The position numbers and the translations under genes were made by a program. From Sulfitobacter aestuariivivens (lineage in GTDB: Bacteria > Pseudomonadota > Alphaproteobacteria > Rhodobacterales > Rhodobacteraceae), in contig NZ_JACTAG010000002.1 in NCBI RefSeq assembly GCF_014763045.1, forward strand, positions 1,550,001 to 1,614,000: 64,000 bases of DNA, given 5' to 3'. The notes under the pieces were generated by a model, which ran no database searches, was not told where the DNA came from, and saw nothing but the letters and a program-made list of their open reading frames with translations. Shown in pieces: positions 9,062 through 18,206 of this stretch. Numbering within the stretch: the first letter of the stretch is position 1; each line of letters opens with the position of its first letter.

Positions 9062-10183
9062 TTAGGGCTGGCGCGCCAGAAAGGCGGAGACTTTTTCAAG
9101 CCCTTCTTTCAGCACGTCGGTGTTGTTAGCAAAGCCGATGCGGAACGTGCCTTCCATGCCAAAGGCGTCACCGGGGGTGAACATCACGCCGGTTTCCTTA
9201 AGCAGGGCAACGCACAGGGCGCGGGATGTCATGGGCAGATCGAATTCGACAAGCGTCGTCGTGCCGGATTTTGGTTTGACCCAATTGAGGCGCGGCTGGG
9301 TTGCGATCCAGGCGTCGATGATTTCTAGGTTGGTGCGGGTGATCTGGCGGCTTCGCTGCAGCACGCGGGCGCTGTTTTCCAGCGCCAGGGCGGCAAAGTG
9401 ATCGTCCAGCCGCCCCACTGAAATGGTATCGTAGTCGCGATGGATCGAGATGGCCTCGATCACATCCCTAGGGGCCGCGACCCAGCCCAGACGCAGCCCG
9501 GCCAGCGAAAACGCCTTAGACATGCTCGCCGTTGAGACACCCTTTTCATAGACATCCGCAATAGAGGGGGTTGTGCCAGAGCCGGTCTGATCAATGCCGC
9601 GGTAGACCTCGTCGCACAGGATGTAGGCATCCGCCGCACGGGCAATATCGGCGATTTGTTCAAGCATTGCGCGGTCCATGAGCGCGCCGGTCGGGTTGTT
9701 GGGGTTGTTCATCGCGATCAGGCGCGTATCGGGTGTCACCCGCGCGCGCAGGGCGTCGAGATCGGGCAGATAGCCATCCTGCGCACGCAGCTTGAGCGGC
9801 ACCATGTCGGCCCCGATGCTGGCGGGGATCGAGTAGTGCTGTTGATATGTGGGCACGATGGTCACCACGCGGTCGCCGCGCGAGACGAGGGCCTTATGCA
9901 CCAGCATGTTGGCGCCGATGGTGCCGTGGGTGGTGATCAGGTTCTGCGAGCCTTGTGTTTCGTAAAGTGCCGCGATTGCGCCCAGCAACCGGTCAGAGCC
10001 GCGAATGTCGCCGTAGGTCATTTTGAGGGGCAGCAGTGCGGACAGATCGGATGAATTCTTGCCCGAAATCTCGAGCAGTTCTTCGATGGTCAGGCTTTCA
10101 ACGCAGGTTTCGGCCAGGTTGAATTCGCACCGAGTTTCCCATTCGTTCATCCAGATTTCAACGGCAAAGGGTTCGATGTGCAT
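9062..10183 (-). CDS. class I/II PLP-dependent aminotransferase
   Basis: A 373-residue aspartate-aminotransferase-fold protein. Visible cofactor residues are N-P in MNNPNNPTG, Asp191/Tyr194 in ILCDEVYRG and the Schiff-base Lys223 in SMSKAFSLAGLRLGW. The N-terminus (EPFAVEIWMNEWE) resembles a branch that includes capreomycidine-synthase-like enzymes, but the substrate cannot be assigned. The last 55 bases before it on the right belong to the separate convergent PLP gene. The start at 10183 lacks a clear ribosome site; ATG at 10150 is an alternative that would lose eleven residues. Confidence 0.75.
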   Translation of the reverse strand: MHIEPFAVEIWMNEWETRCEFNLAETCVESLTIEELLEISGKNSSDLSALLPLKMTYGDIRGSDRLLGAIAALYETQGSQNLITTHGTIGANMLVHKALVSRGDRVVTIVPTYQQHYSIPASIGADMVPLKLRAQDGYLPDLDALRARVTPDTRLIAMNNPNNPTGALMDRAMLEQIADIARAADAYILCDEVYRGIDQTGSGTTPSIADVYEKGVSTASMSKAFSLAGLRLGWVAAPRDVIEAISIHRDYDTISVGRLDDHFAALALENSARVLQRSRQITRTNLEIIDAWIATQPRLNWVKPKSGTTTLVEFDLPMTSRALCVALLKETGVMFTPGDAFGMEGTFRIGFANNTDVLKEGLEKVSAFLARQP

Positions 10184-10200
10184 GGGGCAATTCCGGCAGG

Positions 10201-10938
10201 TTAGTCGACGTCCTGTACGACGCCGATGATGGGGCCAAGGTCGCTGAACCCTGCGTCGTTGCGACCCAGATCCGGCGCGCGGACCCGTGAAACATTGCCG
10301 TCAAAGTAGAGCGCGTTGGGCAGTTTCAGGTAGTCGCGAAAGAGCGAGCCGAATTCGTGGAAGGTAACCGTGTTGTTGGAAATGACGAAGACGGCGGTTT
10401 TGCCATCGGCTGAGGTGCCCACCCCGTTGCGGATGTAGCGCGAGGTGCTGTTGGGCAGAAAGCGCGGGTGCAGGGCGCCGTCGATGACCAGCATCGGGCC
10501 GGATTGCGTGGCATCGATGCAGGTGGGATTCTCGCGCAGGAAGCGCTCGGTTTCGAACACGTCGGCGCGGCCTTTGCGCAGGCACAGCACACCGTTGGGC
10601 AGCAGGCCGAAATTGCCTGGGCCATCGCTGCTGATCACGCCGCGCAGTTCGGTGCCATCCTCGACATAGTGACCCACCGGCGCGCGGTCTTCGTGGTACA
10701 TGCCCGCATTTGTCGCAAAGCCCAGTGATTTGCCATTTGCCTGCAAGGCGCGGTCAAGCGTACCGAAGTGGCCGTAAGGATCGCCGTTGGCATCATAGAG
10801 GAACAGTTCGAGCCGGTCGCGGGTCAGATCGACTGTGCAGATGACGTAGGTGTTGTCGGCAACAGTGTCTTCGGCACATTGGGCTGCATCCAGCGGCGTG
10901 GAGAGCAGCGCCATCAGCCCGGCAAGGAGCGCCTTCAT
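10201..10938 (-). CDS. phosphodiester glycosidase family (DUF2233/NAGPA-like) exported protein
   Basis: A 245-residue protein with an N-terminal signal peptide ([19 protein letters not shown]). The body shows the DUF2233/NAGPA pattern: [20 protein letters not shown], then [28 protein letters not shown] and [16 protein letters not shown]. The family includes the mammalian enzyme that uncovers mannose-6-phosphate; bacterial periplasmic members are mostly of unknown substrate. Its start overlaps the rbfA stop by four bases (ATGA type), so it is translationally coupled to rbfA, an arrangement seen in several Rhodobacteraceae. Confidence 0.8.
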   Translation of the reverse strand: MKALLAGLMALLSTPLDAAQCAEDTVADNTYVICTVDLTRDRLELFLYDANGDPYGHFGTLDRALQANGKSLGFATNAGMYHEDRAPVGHYVEDGTELRGVISSDGPGNFGLLPNGVLCLRKGRADVFETERFLRENPTCIDATQSGPMLVIDGALHPRFLPNSTSRYIRNGVGTSADGKTAVFVISNNTVTFHEFGSLFRDYLKLPNALYFDGNVSRVRAPDLGRNDAGFSDLGPIIGVVQDVD

Positions 10939-11351
10939 TCCTCTGCCGCCTCATCCGGGGCTTCGGCATCGCGGCGCACGCGCACGTCGCTGAGCATGCG
11001 ACGGGTTTCGTCCATCTGATCGAAGGTCTGATCCAGTTGGAACCGCAGGTCGGGTGCAAATTTTAGGGTTAGCTTGCGCGAGACCTGGCGGCGTAATTCG
11101 CCCTTGTTGCGCGCGAGCAGTTTCAGCAGGTCTTCCTGCCCTTTGCCGCCCAGCGGCAGCACGTAGGCCGTGGCGATCTTGAGGTCCGGGGATGTGCGCA
11201 CTTCGCCCACGGTGATCGACATCGCGTTAAGCTCCGGGTCGTGTACGTCACCACGCGACAGCACCTCGGACAAAGCCCGGCGAATGGTTTCACCGACGCG
11301 CAGTTGCCGTTGTGACGGGCCCGTGCCCTCGTGAAACTTGTTCTTGCCCAT
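10935..11351 (-). CDS. rbfA: 30S ribosome-binding factor A
   Basis: About 138 residues. The N-terminus [21 protein letters not shown] and the segments [17 protein letters not shown] and TAYVLPLGG identify RbfA, a KH-fold factor for 16S rRNA 5'-end maturation and cold adaptation. The ATG at 11349-11351 gives the N-terminus typical of alphaproteobacterial RbfA; a second in-frame ATG nine bases upstream cannot be excluded. The C-terminus is acidic (EAPDEAAEE). It is divergent from dapB and coupled to the downstream exported protein. Confidence 0.93.
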   Translation of the reverse strand: MGKNKFHEGTGPSQRQLRVGETIRRALSEVLSRGDVHDPELNAMSITVGEVRTSPDLKIATAYVLPLGGKGQEDLLKLLARNKGELRRQVSRKLTLKFAPDLRFQLDQTFDQMDETRRMLSDVRVRRDAEAPDEAAEE

Positions 11352-11439
11352 GGACCCCATTTAGGCCTTTGCTGGCCCTTTGCCAAGCGCTGCCAACGCG
11401 GGTACACCAACGTCAGAAATGCGATAAGGATTTTTCGAC

Positions 11440-12249
11440 ATGAGCGATCAGCCGGGTGTTGCGGTCACGGGAGCCTCGGGGCGGATGGGGCAGATGTTGG
11501 TAAGCCAGGTCGGCGCGAGCGACCGGCTGCGCCTTGTTGGTGCTATCGAGCGGCCGGGCCATGACTGGATCGGTCAGGACATCGGCGAGGCCATGGGTGG
11601 CGCACCGATCGGGGTCATCGTGACGGATGATCCTTTGCAGGCCATCGCGCCCGCGCAGGCGATCATCGACTTTACGGCGCCTGCTGCCACGCTTGAGTTT
11701 GCGGCATTGGCGGCACAGGCGCGCGCCGTGCATGTGATCGGCACAACGGGGATGTCCGAAGACGAGATCGCGGCACTTGAACCTGCCGCGCGCCATGCGG
11801 TGATCATACGGGCGGGAAACATGAGCCTTGGGGTCAATTTGCTGACCCAGCTGACCCAGCGCGTTGCGGCGGCGCTGGATGAGGATTACGACATCGAGAT
11901 CATCGAGGCGCACCATAACCAGAAGGTCGACGCGCCATCCGGCACAGCGCTGATGCTGGGCGAGGCCGCGGCGAAAGGGCGCGGTGTGGCGCTGGGCGAT
12001 GTAGCGGATCGGGCGCGGGACGGGATCACCGGCGCGCGCAGAAAGGGCGACATCGGATTTACCGCCATTCGGGGGGGCGACATCATTGGCGAACACGACG
12101 TGATGTTCGCCGCCGCCGGGGAGCGGATCATTCTGCGGCATGTGGCCTCGGACCGGACGGTCTTTGCGCGGGGCGCCTTGAAGGCTGCCCTTTGGGGGCA
12201 GGGCCGGGCACCGGGGCAGTATGACATGCTGGATGTTCTGGGGCTTTAG
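11440..12249 (+). CDS. dapB: 4-hydroxy-tetrahydrodipicolinate reductase
   Basis: A 269-residue enzyme of the lysine/diaminopimelate pathway. It shows the nucleotide-binding GASGRMGQ, the [13 protein letters not shown] loop, IGTTGMS and the catalytic [15 protein letters not shown] containing the active His pair and Lys. It reduces 4-hydroxy-tetrahydrodipicolinate with NAD(P)H. An AAGGA motif lies nine bases before the ATG. It is divergent from rbfA and followed by a small exported protein in the same direction. Confidence 0.96.
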   Translation: MSDQPGVAVTGASGRMGQMLVSQVGASDRLRLVGAIERPGHDWIGQDIGEAMGGAPIGVIVTDDPLQAIAPAQAIIDFTAPAATLEFAALAAQARAVHVIGTTGMSEDEIAALEPAARHAVIIRAGNMSLGVNLLTQLTQRVAAALDEDYDIEIIEAHHNQKVDAPSGTALMLGEAAAKGRGVALGDVADRARDGITGARRKGDIGFTAIRGGDIIGEHDVMFAAAGERIILRHVASDRTVFARGALKAALWGQGRAPGQYDMLDVLGL

Positions 12250-12369
12250 GCGCGTCAAACCAGTGAAAACCGGGTTTTTTGGCGTTTTTTCGCCCGATCC
12301 TGCATTTATTTTGAACCAAATTGGCGCGCTGCTCGTATGTCTTGTACATTTCCTGTGGGGAGAGATGCG

Positions 12370-12726
12370 ATGAAAGCCATGATGACAACACTTGTGCTGA
12401 GCACTGCCGTGCTCGCCGCGCCGGCCTATGCGGAGTTCCAGCAGATCACCAACCGGGACGATTTTGTATCGGTCGTCAGCGGCAAGACCCTGACGCGGCC
12501 TTTGGTCAAGCTCAAGGTGTCGCCCAGCGGGACGATCTCTGGCAAGGGAGCAACCTGGGACGTATCGGGCCAGTGGCAGTGGAAGGGTAATTACCTGTGC
12601 CGCAGCCTGTACTGGGGTGGCGATGACATGGGGTACAATTGTCAGGAAGTGAAAGTCAGCGGCAACAAGGTGCGGATCACATCGGACCGGGGCACCGGGC
12701 AGTCGGCTGAGTTCCGGCTGCGCTAG
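12370..12726 (+). CDS. small exported protein of unknown function
   Basis: A 118-residue protein with a clear signal peptide (MKAMMTTLVLSTAVLAAPAYA) and a mature part rich in beta-type sequence: FQQITNRDDFVSVVSGKTL, then DVSGQWQWKGNYLCRSLYWGG and two cysteines that could pair. The ATG at 12370 has GGGGAGAG upstream. I recognise this as a conserved Rhodobacteraceae periplasmic family often found beside dapB; database entries sometimes carry the dapB product name by proximity, which the sequence does not support. Function unknown. Confidence 0.7.
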   Translation: MKAMMTTLVLSTAVLAAPAYAEFQQITNRDDFVSVVSGKTLTRPLVKLKVSPSGTISGKGATWDVSGQWQWKGNYLCRSLYWGGDDMGYNCQEVKVSGNKVRITSDRGTGQSAEFRLR

Positions 12727-12763
12727 GGTCCTGATCCTAGCGCGCGGCGACAGACCCACGATG

Positions 12764-12883
12764 TGCCTCCCAGAAACGCCGCTGCAAGAGACTTTCGAGA
12801 CGCTGTACGATCTGCAGAAAACAGGCAAAATCCGCTATATTGGCGCCATCTCTGGCGGCGCTGGACGCGCCATGATCGGATGA
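12764..12883 (+). pseudogene. aldo/keto reductase fragment
   Basis: One frame reads CLPETPLQETFETLYD and then LQKTGKIRYIGAIS before a stop at 12881. This matches the TPLEETLEAL...GKIRYIGxS segment of aldo/keto reductases, about 30 residues out of roughly 320. Neither the catalytic Tyr/Lys/His/Asp residues nor the rest of the barrel is present. It is a remnant, not a gene. Confidence 0.55.
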
Positions 12884-13073
12884 ATTTTACGCTCGGATCG
12901 AAGCACTTTCGTCGCGGCCGGCCCCGGCGACGGACAGGTTGGAAGAAGTGGCAGCTTAGGCGGGATCTGATGTGTCCGACACACCATTCTCAATGGTCGC
13001 CCATTGCAGCGATGCAGGATGTTCCGTTCGGGAAATTCTGAACGATCGTCCATTCGCCGCTCCTGCGCGTGAC

Positions 13074-13361
13074 TCATACCTCCAGCATGGTTTCTGGATC
13101 GCGCAGCCTCATGCCTTGCCGTTCCGTGCCCATCACTTGCGTCAGTGTTTGCGTCAGGCGGGCGCTGTCGTCACACCTTACGTCGGCCAATTTGGCGTGT
13201 GCCGAGGCCGGAATTGAAAATGCAAAAAGCAAAGTGGACGCGATAAATTTGGACGTGAGCTTAGGGTAACTGCCGAAAGCTGCCAACCTGACAACTTTAT
13301 GACGTCCTGTGGATAAATCCGGCAAAGGCTGCATTGACACCACACTGCTGATCTTTGCCAC
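13074..13361 (-). pseudogene. truncated exported protein (remnant)
   Basis: The leftward frame contains a signal-peptide-like stretch (LTSKFIASTLLFAFSIPASA) and then HAKLADVRCDDSARLTQTL and GTERQGMRLRDPETMLEV, where it stops. The sequence looks like the first half of a conserved Rhodobacteraceae periplasmic protein of unknown function, cut off after MLEV, and no convincing start codon sits directly before the signal peptide. I treat it as a broken gene; a short functional protein is possible but less likely. Confidence 0.35.
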
Positions 13362-13405
13362 GCCCCACAGCTTTCACATTTCTTTCGCACAGTTGTAAGA
13401 AATCT

Positions 13406-13434
13406 GAATCAAATCCGTCACAAGGCTGTCGTGC
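13406..13434 (+). promoter_or_regulatory. Pho-box-like site upstream of phnC
   Basis: Three heptamers spaced exactly 11 bases apart: CTGAATC (13406), CCGTCAC (13417) and CTGTCGT (13428). The PhoB consensus is CTGTCAT repeated every 11 bases with A/T-rich spacers; the spacers here are AAAT and AAGG. The site ends 36 bases before the phnC start. Phosphate-starvation control of phn operons by PhoB is established; binding here is inferred. Confidence 0.65.
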
Positions 13435-13469
13435 AAGCCCATTATCGATCCTTCAAACACGGGGGTGAT

Positions 13470-14285
13470 ATGCTGCAAGTTGACACGCTGACCAAGCGCT
13501 TCGGAGACAAAACAGCTGTAGATGCAGCCAGTATTTTTGTCGACAAACCGACGATGATCGGGATCATCGGACGGTCTGGGGCCGGGAAATCCACATTACT
13601 GCGGATGCTCAACCGGCTAAGCGATGCGACGACAGGCTCCATCACCTTCGAAGGCCAGGAGATCACAGCACTTCGGGGTGCTGCCAAGCGGAACTGGCAG
13701 TCGCGATGCGCGATGATTTTCCAACAGTTCAATCTGGTGCCCCGCATGGATGTCGTTTCAAACGTGCTGCATGGCACTTTGAACAAACGGTCTACTTTTT
13801 CCACGCTTTTCAACCTCTACCCCCAAGCGGACATTCACAAAGCGATCGAAATCCTTGATCGCCTTGGCATCGCTGAACAAGCCCCCAAGCGCGCCGAAGC
13901 GCTATCAGGTGGTCAACAGCAACGGGTCGCCATTGCCCGCGCGCTGATGCAGAATCCCAAAATAATTCTTGCAGATGAGCCTATTGCATCCCTTGACCCA
14001 ATGAACGCGCAGGTTGTGATGCAATCATTGCGCGCCATTCACGAAGAAGACGGACGCATGGTGATCGCCAACCTGCATACGCTGGACACTGCGCGGCGCT
14101 ATTGCGACCGGGTCATCGGAATGCGCGATGGCCGGATCGTCTTTGACGGCACGCCGGCACAGCTCACCACCGGGGTTGCACGCGACATCTACGGCGCAGG
14201 CGCAGACTTTTCTGAAGCCGCCACATCGACCGAAATCGGAACACTGGACAGGCCTGAAGCCCGAAAAACGGAAATCCACGCCTGA
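13470..14285 (+). CDS. phnC: phosphonate ABC transporter ATP-binding protein
   Basis: A 271-residue ABC ATPase with Walker [10 protein letters not shown] (residues 34-42), signature LSGGQQQR (145-152), Walker B IILADEP (165-171) and the Q-loop in MIFQQFNLV, all intact. PhnC powers import of alkylphosphonates across the inner membrane together with PhnD and PhnE. The ATG at 13470 follows GGGGGTGAT; an upstream in-frame start would place the Pho box inside the coding region. It is first in the phnC-phnD-phnE1-phnE2-transferase operon. Confidence 0.92.
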   Translation: MLQVDTLTKRFGDKTAVDAASIFVDKPTMIGIIGRSGAGKSTLLRMLNRLSDATTGSITFEGQEITALRGAAKRNWQSRCAMIFQQFNLVPRMDVVSNVLHGTLNKRSTFSTLFNLYPQADIHKAIEILDRLGIAEQAPKRAEALSGGQQQRVAIARALMQNPKIILADEPIASLDPMNAQVVMQSLRAIHEEDGRMVIANLHTLDTARRYCDRVIGMRDGRIVFDGTPAQLTTGVARDIYGAGADFSEAATSTEIGTLDRPEARKTEIHA

Positions 14286-14379
14286 TCCCAGTCATCCCGC
14301 GTGATCGGCGCGGGCCACCTTCATCAAACCCGCCCTCAAGCAGCCAAAAGGCGGTAGGGCATAGAAACTGGAGAGAACG

Positions 14380-15288
14380 ATGAAAAAGACCCTCGCACTG
14401 GCGCTCGCCGCCGCAACTGCGCTCAGCACAGGCGCTTTCGCGCAAGAGATCACCGAGTTCCGGATTGGCATCCTCGGCGGTGAAAACGCTCAGGACCGTC
14501 TGACCAACAACCAGTGCCTCGCAGATAAAATCTCGGAAGCTTTGGACGTTCCGGTCAAGATGTTCGCACCTGCGGACTACAATGGCGTCATTCAGGGCAT
14601 CCTGGGCGGCAGTATCGACCTTGCTTTGCTTGGCCCATCTTCCTATGCAGCACTGCATATCGCTGACCCGGAAGCTGCGTCCCCGATCCTTGTGAAAGTA
14701 AACCTCGATGGCTCCATCGGCTATCACTCGATCGGATTTGCACGGGTCGACAGCGGTTTGACCAGCCTGGACGATGTGCAAGGCAAAACCTTTGGCTTCG
14801 GTGATCCAAACTCCACTTCGGGCTATTTGGTCCCCTCCATCGAAATCCCTGAAATTACCGGCGCGACGATGGATAGCGGCGACTACTTTGGTGAGGTCCG
14901 CTTTACGGGTGGGCACGAGCAAACCATCCTCGCGGTCAAGAACGGTGACATCGACGCGGGCGTCACATGGGCCGACGGACAGGGCAACTGGGAAGACGGC
15001 TACAACTTTGGCGCGCTGCGCAAGGCGGTTGATGCAGGTCTTGTCGACATGAACGATCTGACCGAGATCTGGCGCTCCAAGCTGATCCCCGGTGAGCCGA
15101 TTGTCTTGCGCAACGCGTTGCCGGATGACGCGCGAGCCAGCGTCACACAGATCATGGATACATTAGGTGAAACCGATCCGCAGTGCGCCTATGGCGTTGG
15201 TGGCGGTGAAATCCAGGGCTTCGATCCGATCACCCATGACGCCTACACCTCCATCGTCGGTGCGCGCCGCGCCAAAATTGGTGGCTAA
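14380..15288 (+). CDS. phnD: phosphonate ABC transporter substrate-binding protein
   Basis: A 302-residue periplasmic binding protein with signal peptide (cleavage near GAFAQE). The mature start EFRIGILGGENAQDRL, the loop LGPSSYAALH and GFGDPNSTSGYLVPS are the PhnD-type ligand pocket; the Ser/Thr cluster in the last motif contacts the phosphonate group. It delivers phosphonates to the two permeases encoded next. 94 bases separate it from phnC, with GGAGAG just before the ATG. Confidence 0.92.
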   Translation: MKKTLALALAAATALSTGAFAQEITEFRIGILGGENAQDRLTNNQCLADKISEALDVPVKMFAPADYNGVIQGILGGSIDLALLGPSSYAALHIADPEAASPILVKVNLDGSIGYHSIGFARVDSGLTSLDDVQGKTFGFGDPNSTSGYLVPSIEIPEITGATMDSGDYFGEVRFTGGHEQTILAVKNGDIDAGVTWADGQGNWEDGYNFGALRKAVDAGLVDMNDLTEIWRSKLIPGEPIVLRNALPDDARASVTQIMDTLGETDPQCAYGVGGGEIQGFDPITHDAYTSIVGARRAKIGG

Positions 15289-15356
15289 GCCATTTTCATG
15301 ACGTTTCCGGCAGTTCCGCATGGGGCTGCCGGTCTTTCTTGGTACGGGGGACTTAG

Positions 15357-16232
15357 ATGGCAGTCATATCACTCAGCGGCGCGTCGCAAAGTGTAAACGG
15401 GATTCAGTCCAGCTATATGGCGCAGGTCCAGCGCCGTCGCCTTTATGGCGGGCTCACGCTGCTGATCTTTATTGTCCTCATGGTCTCTGGCTTCAACATT
15501 GCAGACAACCGGAATGCAGGCGGCTTTTGGGACGGTTTGCACCAAATCGGCGACTACCCCGCCGACGTCCTGTCGGAAGCCTGGGAAAAGCGCGCTGATC
15601 TGCCGGGCCTGATTGCAAAGTATTTCCCGGCACTGATTGAAACCATCAATATCGCGGCTGTATCCACCTTGATTGGTGCAATTGGCGGGTTGTTCCTGTC
15701 CTTGCTGGGCACACGCGGCCTTGCGAAATGGCCGCGCCTAATCCCGCTGTTTCGCCGCATTTCTGATGTCATGCGCGCCGTGCCTGAAATTGTAATTGCG
15801 CTGGTTTTGATCTTCGTTCTTGGCGGCGGCCCTGTGCCAGCGATGATCGCCATTTCCATCCACACCGCTGGTGCGCTCGGCAAAATGTTCTCCGAAGTGG
15901 CTGAAAATGCAGATGCGAAACCAGTGGAAGGTCTTGCCTCTACCGGGGCGACCTGGTCGCAACGGATGCTGTTGGGTGTGTTCCCCCAGATTGCGCCGAA
16001 TTACGTCAGCTACACTCTTCTACGGTTCGAGATCAACATTCGCGCGTCCGCCATCCTCGGCTTCGTCGGCGCGGGCGGTATAGGTTACGAGTTGCGCAAT
16101 GCCATGGGCTGGGGACAAGGCCGGTTTGACGATGCCGCAGCGATTTTCCTGCTGCTCTTTGGAACCATTGTGTTCTTCGACCAACTCTCAAGCCGTTACC
16201 GCAACCGCCTGACCGACGGTCAGTCGCACTAG
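15357..16232 (+). CDS. phnE: phosphonate ABC transporter permease 1
   Basis: A 291-residue inner-membrane protein with about six helices and the PhnE family's EAA-type coupling loop: ENADAKPVEGLASTGATWSQ, followed by ASAILGFVGAGGIGYEL. It forms the translocation channel with the second permease. It starts 68 bases after phnD. The paralogue immediately downstream keeps the same loop but carries a long extra N-terminal region. Confidence 0.9.
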   Translation: MAVISLSGASQSVNGIQSSYMAQVQRRRLYGGLTLLIFIVLMVSGFNIADNRNAGGFWDGLHQIGDYPADVLSEAWEKRADLPGLIAKYFPALIETINIAAVSTLIGAIGGLFLSLLGTRGLAKWPRLIPLFRRISDVMRAVPEIVIALVLIFVLGGGPVPAMIAISIHTAGALGKMFSEVAENADAKPVEGLASTGATWSQRMLLGVFPQIAPNYVSYTLLRFEINIRASAILGFVGAGGIGYELRNAMGWGQGRFDDAAAIFLLLFGTIVFFDQLSSRYRNRLTDGQSH

Positions 16233-16250
16233 CTCCAAAGGCCTTGCCCA

Positions 16251-17564
16251 ATGACCACTGTTGATCTTAACGCAACCAAGTTGGACGCCGAGAAGCTCTT
16301 TCACCGTAAACGCATGATTGGTTTTGGCATCCCTGCGGCCATTTTCCTTTACCTCGCCTACATCTTTTTTGCCTTCGATCTGCCGGGGCAGGCTCAGCGC
16401 GCGGATGTGGTCAACGCTGTCACGCTGGCGTCTGACACCTGGTCCCACAAGGTGCATGTGACCCGCGACAATGTGTCGGGCGAGATCAGCTTTTCCATAG
16501 AAGGAGAACGCAAAGGCCGCTACCCGGAAGGTCAACGGCCGGACTGGGTTTCCGGCGATGAGGTGTTGACCATCGACTTGGGCGGCGATCATCTGGTGCG
16601 CTATCTGTCTGACAACAGAACTGAGATCGAACTTCCGGGCTTTCCGCTGATCGAAGTACAGGCCGAAGGGCGCAGTGTTACCACTAATTTGCCCGAAGAT
16701 TTACCCGATTGGATTTCATCGTCGGAACGCCGCGTTAGTATCACAACGCCCGAAGGTCGGATCACGATGACGGGGGCACGCACAGAGGTCTTCAACTATT
16801 TCCCTGGATGGGAGCTTTTCTGGTTCACGCTGGACAGCCCGTATTATGGGCAGGGGATCGGTACGATCCTGTTTGGCGATCAGCTGGATCCCAACCGCTC
16901 AAACATCGCCGGCGCATCTTCAGACTGGTGGAACAATGCCATGTGGCGCCACAAGGACGTGGCTTGGGCCATTGGTGAGACGATCCTGATGGCTTTCCTT
17001 GGCACGATGGGAGCGGCAATTCTTGCCTTACCCCTGGCTTTCCTTGCGGCGAAACGGTTCTCGCCCATCATGCTGTTGCGGGCCGCAACGCGCCGGGTGT
17101 TTGATTTCGTGCGCGGGGTGGATGCGCTGATCTGGACGGTCGTTCTTGCCCGCGCCTTTGGGCCCGGTCCATTGACTGGCGCGCTGGCTATCCTGCTCAC
17201 GGACACTGGAACCTTCGGGAAAATATTCTCTGAAGCCTTGGAAAACGTGGATCAAAAACAGATCGAAGGCGTATCCTCAACGGGGGCCAAGCCGCTGCAA
17301 CGCTATCGCTTTGGTGTTATCCCGCAGGTCGTTCCGGTCTTGCTGGCACAAATCCTCTACTTTTTGGAATCCAATACCCGCTCTGCCACTATCATTGGTG
17401 CCATTACCGGAGGTGGCATCGGCCTGATGCTGACTCAAGCCATCCAGACCCAGAAAGACTGGGAAGAGGTCGCCTATTACATCATACTTATCATCGTCAT
17501 GGTCATGTCGATGGACTGGTTTTCGGGTTGGTTGCGGGGCAAACTGATCGGGCGCAAAGACTGA
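16251..17564 (+). CDS. phnE: phosphonate ABC transporter permease 2, with large extracytoplasmic insert
   Basis: A 437-residue permease, about 150 residues longer than a normal PhnE. One membrane helix (residues 23-42) is followed by about 180 hydrophilic residues likely facing the periplasm, then the standard membrane domain from about residue 240 with the coupling loop ENVDQKQIEGVSSTGAKPLQ and TRSATIIGAITGGGIG. The insert has no motif I recognise; it may contact PhnD. Long second permeases of this kind occur in other alphaproteobacterial phn operons. Its stop overlaps the next start (ATGA). Confidence 0.88.
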   Translation: MTTVDLNATKLDAEKLFHRKRMIGFGIPAAIFLYLAYIFFAFDLPGQAQRADVVNAVTLASDTWSHKVHVTRDNVSGEISFSIEGERKGRYPEGQRPDWVSGDEVLTIDLGGDHLVRYLSDNRTEIELPGFPLIEVQAEGRSVTTNLPEDLPDWISSSERRVSITTPEGRITMTGARTEVFNYFPGWELFWFTLDSPYYGQGIGTILFGDQLDPNRSNIAGASSDWWNNAMWRHKDVAWAIGETILMAFLGTMGAAILALPLAFLAAKRFSPIMLLRAATRRVFDFVRGVDALIWTVVLARAFGPGPLTGALAILLTDTGTFGKIFSEALENVDQKQIEGVSSTGAKPLQRYRFGVIPQVVPVLLAQILYFLESNTRSATIIGAITGGGIGLMLTQAIQTQKDWEEVAYYIILIIVMVMSMDWFSGWLRGKLIGRKD

Positions 17565-18181
17565 TGGCACGCCTGTCTGCCGACACCCCCTTCATCCACC
17601 CGGAATGCGATATCACCGAAAGTACGCTTGGCGCCTATGTCGAGATCGGCAATGGCAGCCGTGTCGTGCATTCCAGTCTGGGCGACTACAGCTACTGCGA
17701 CCGCTATGCGGATATCGCAAATGCGCGGATTGGCAAGTTCTCCAACATCGCGGCGTTTTCCCGGATTGGCGCAACGGACCATCCGCTACATACTGCCGCC
17801 TGTCACCATTTTCTCTATCGGTCTGACGACTATTGGGATGACGCGCCGCGCGACGATGCGTTTTTTGCAAACCGAAAATCCCGCGTCGCCACCATCGGGC
17901 ATGATACATGGATCGGGGCCGGTGCGATGATCAAGCCAGAGGTGACGCTTGGCCATGGTGTCATTGTGGCGGCGGGGGCGGTGGTCACAAAGGATGTCGA
18001 GCCCTACACAATTGTCGCGGGCACCCCCGCTAAACTGCTTCGCCGACGCCAGCCCCGCGAGGTCGCTGACCGTCTTGTCGCGCTTGCCTGGTGGGACTGG
18101 CCGCATGACATGTTGCGCAAGGCATTGGAAGATTTCAGATCCCTCAAAGCGGAAGCTTTTCTTGAGCGCTACGGCGGTTAG
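17564..18181 (+). CDS. phosphonate-associated hexapeptide-repeat transferase
   Basis: A 205-residue left-handed beta-helix protein with isoleucine-patch repeats (IGNGSRVVHSSLGDYS, ARIGKFSNIAAFSRIG, VTLGHGVIVAAGAVVTKDV) and the xenobiotic-acetyltransferase C-terminus AGTPAKLLRRR. It matches the hexapeptide family that recurs in phn operons and is presumed to acetylate or otherwise modify a phosphonate or pathway intermediate; the reaction is not established here. Translation is coupled to phnE2 by a one-base-shifted overlap. It ends 25 bases before the convergent phnF. Confidence 0.85.
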   Translation: MARLSADTPFIHPECDITESTLGAYVEIGNGSRVVHSSLGDYSYCDRYADIANARIGKFSNIAAFSRIGATDHPLHTAACHHFLYRSDDYWDDAPRDDAFFANRKSRVATIGHDTWIGAGAMIKPEVTLGHGVIVAAGAVVTKDVEPYTIVAGTPAKLLRRRQPREVADRLVALAWWDWPHDMLRKALEDFRSLKAEAFLERYGG

Positions 18182-18206
18182 GGTTCCCCGGGCCGTAAAG
18201 AAAGCG

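Larger units (their letters stand above)
12727..13405. other. gene-poor junction with remnants, left of the phn block
   Basis: About 680 bases without an intact gene. It holds two recognisable fragments, listed separately: an aldo/keto reductase piece at 12764-12883 and a truncated exported-protein piece at 13074-13361. The rest shows no family match I can name. Such debris is what remains after repeated insertion and deletion. Confidence 0.6.

Noticed and set aside
7748..10183. Two adjacent PLP enzymes plus the amidinotransferase at the left edge as one guanidino-compound pathway
   Set aside because: The PLP genes are convergent, not an operon, and the amidinotransferase is over 7 kb away with housekeeping genes between.
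12266..12280. Hairpin AAAAC-CGG-GTTTT after dapB
   Set aside because: Only five A/T-rich pairs; too weak to call a terminator.
11413..12828. Long leftward open frame opposite dapB
   Set aside because: It is a shadow frame in high-G+C DNA; the rightward frame is an unmistakable dapB with all motifs and a ribosome site.
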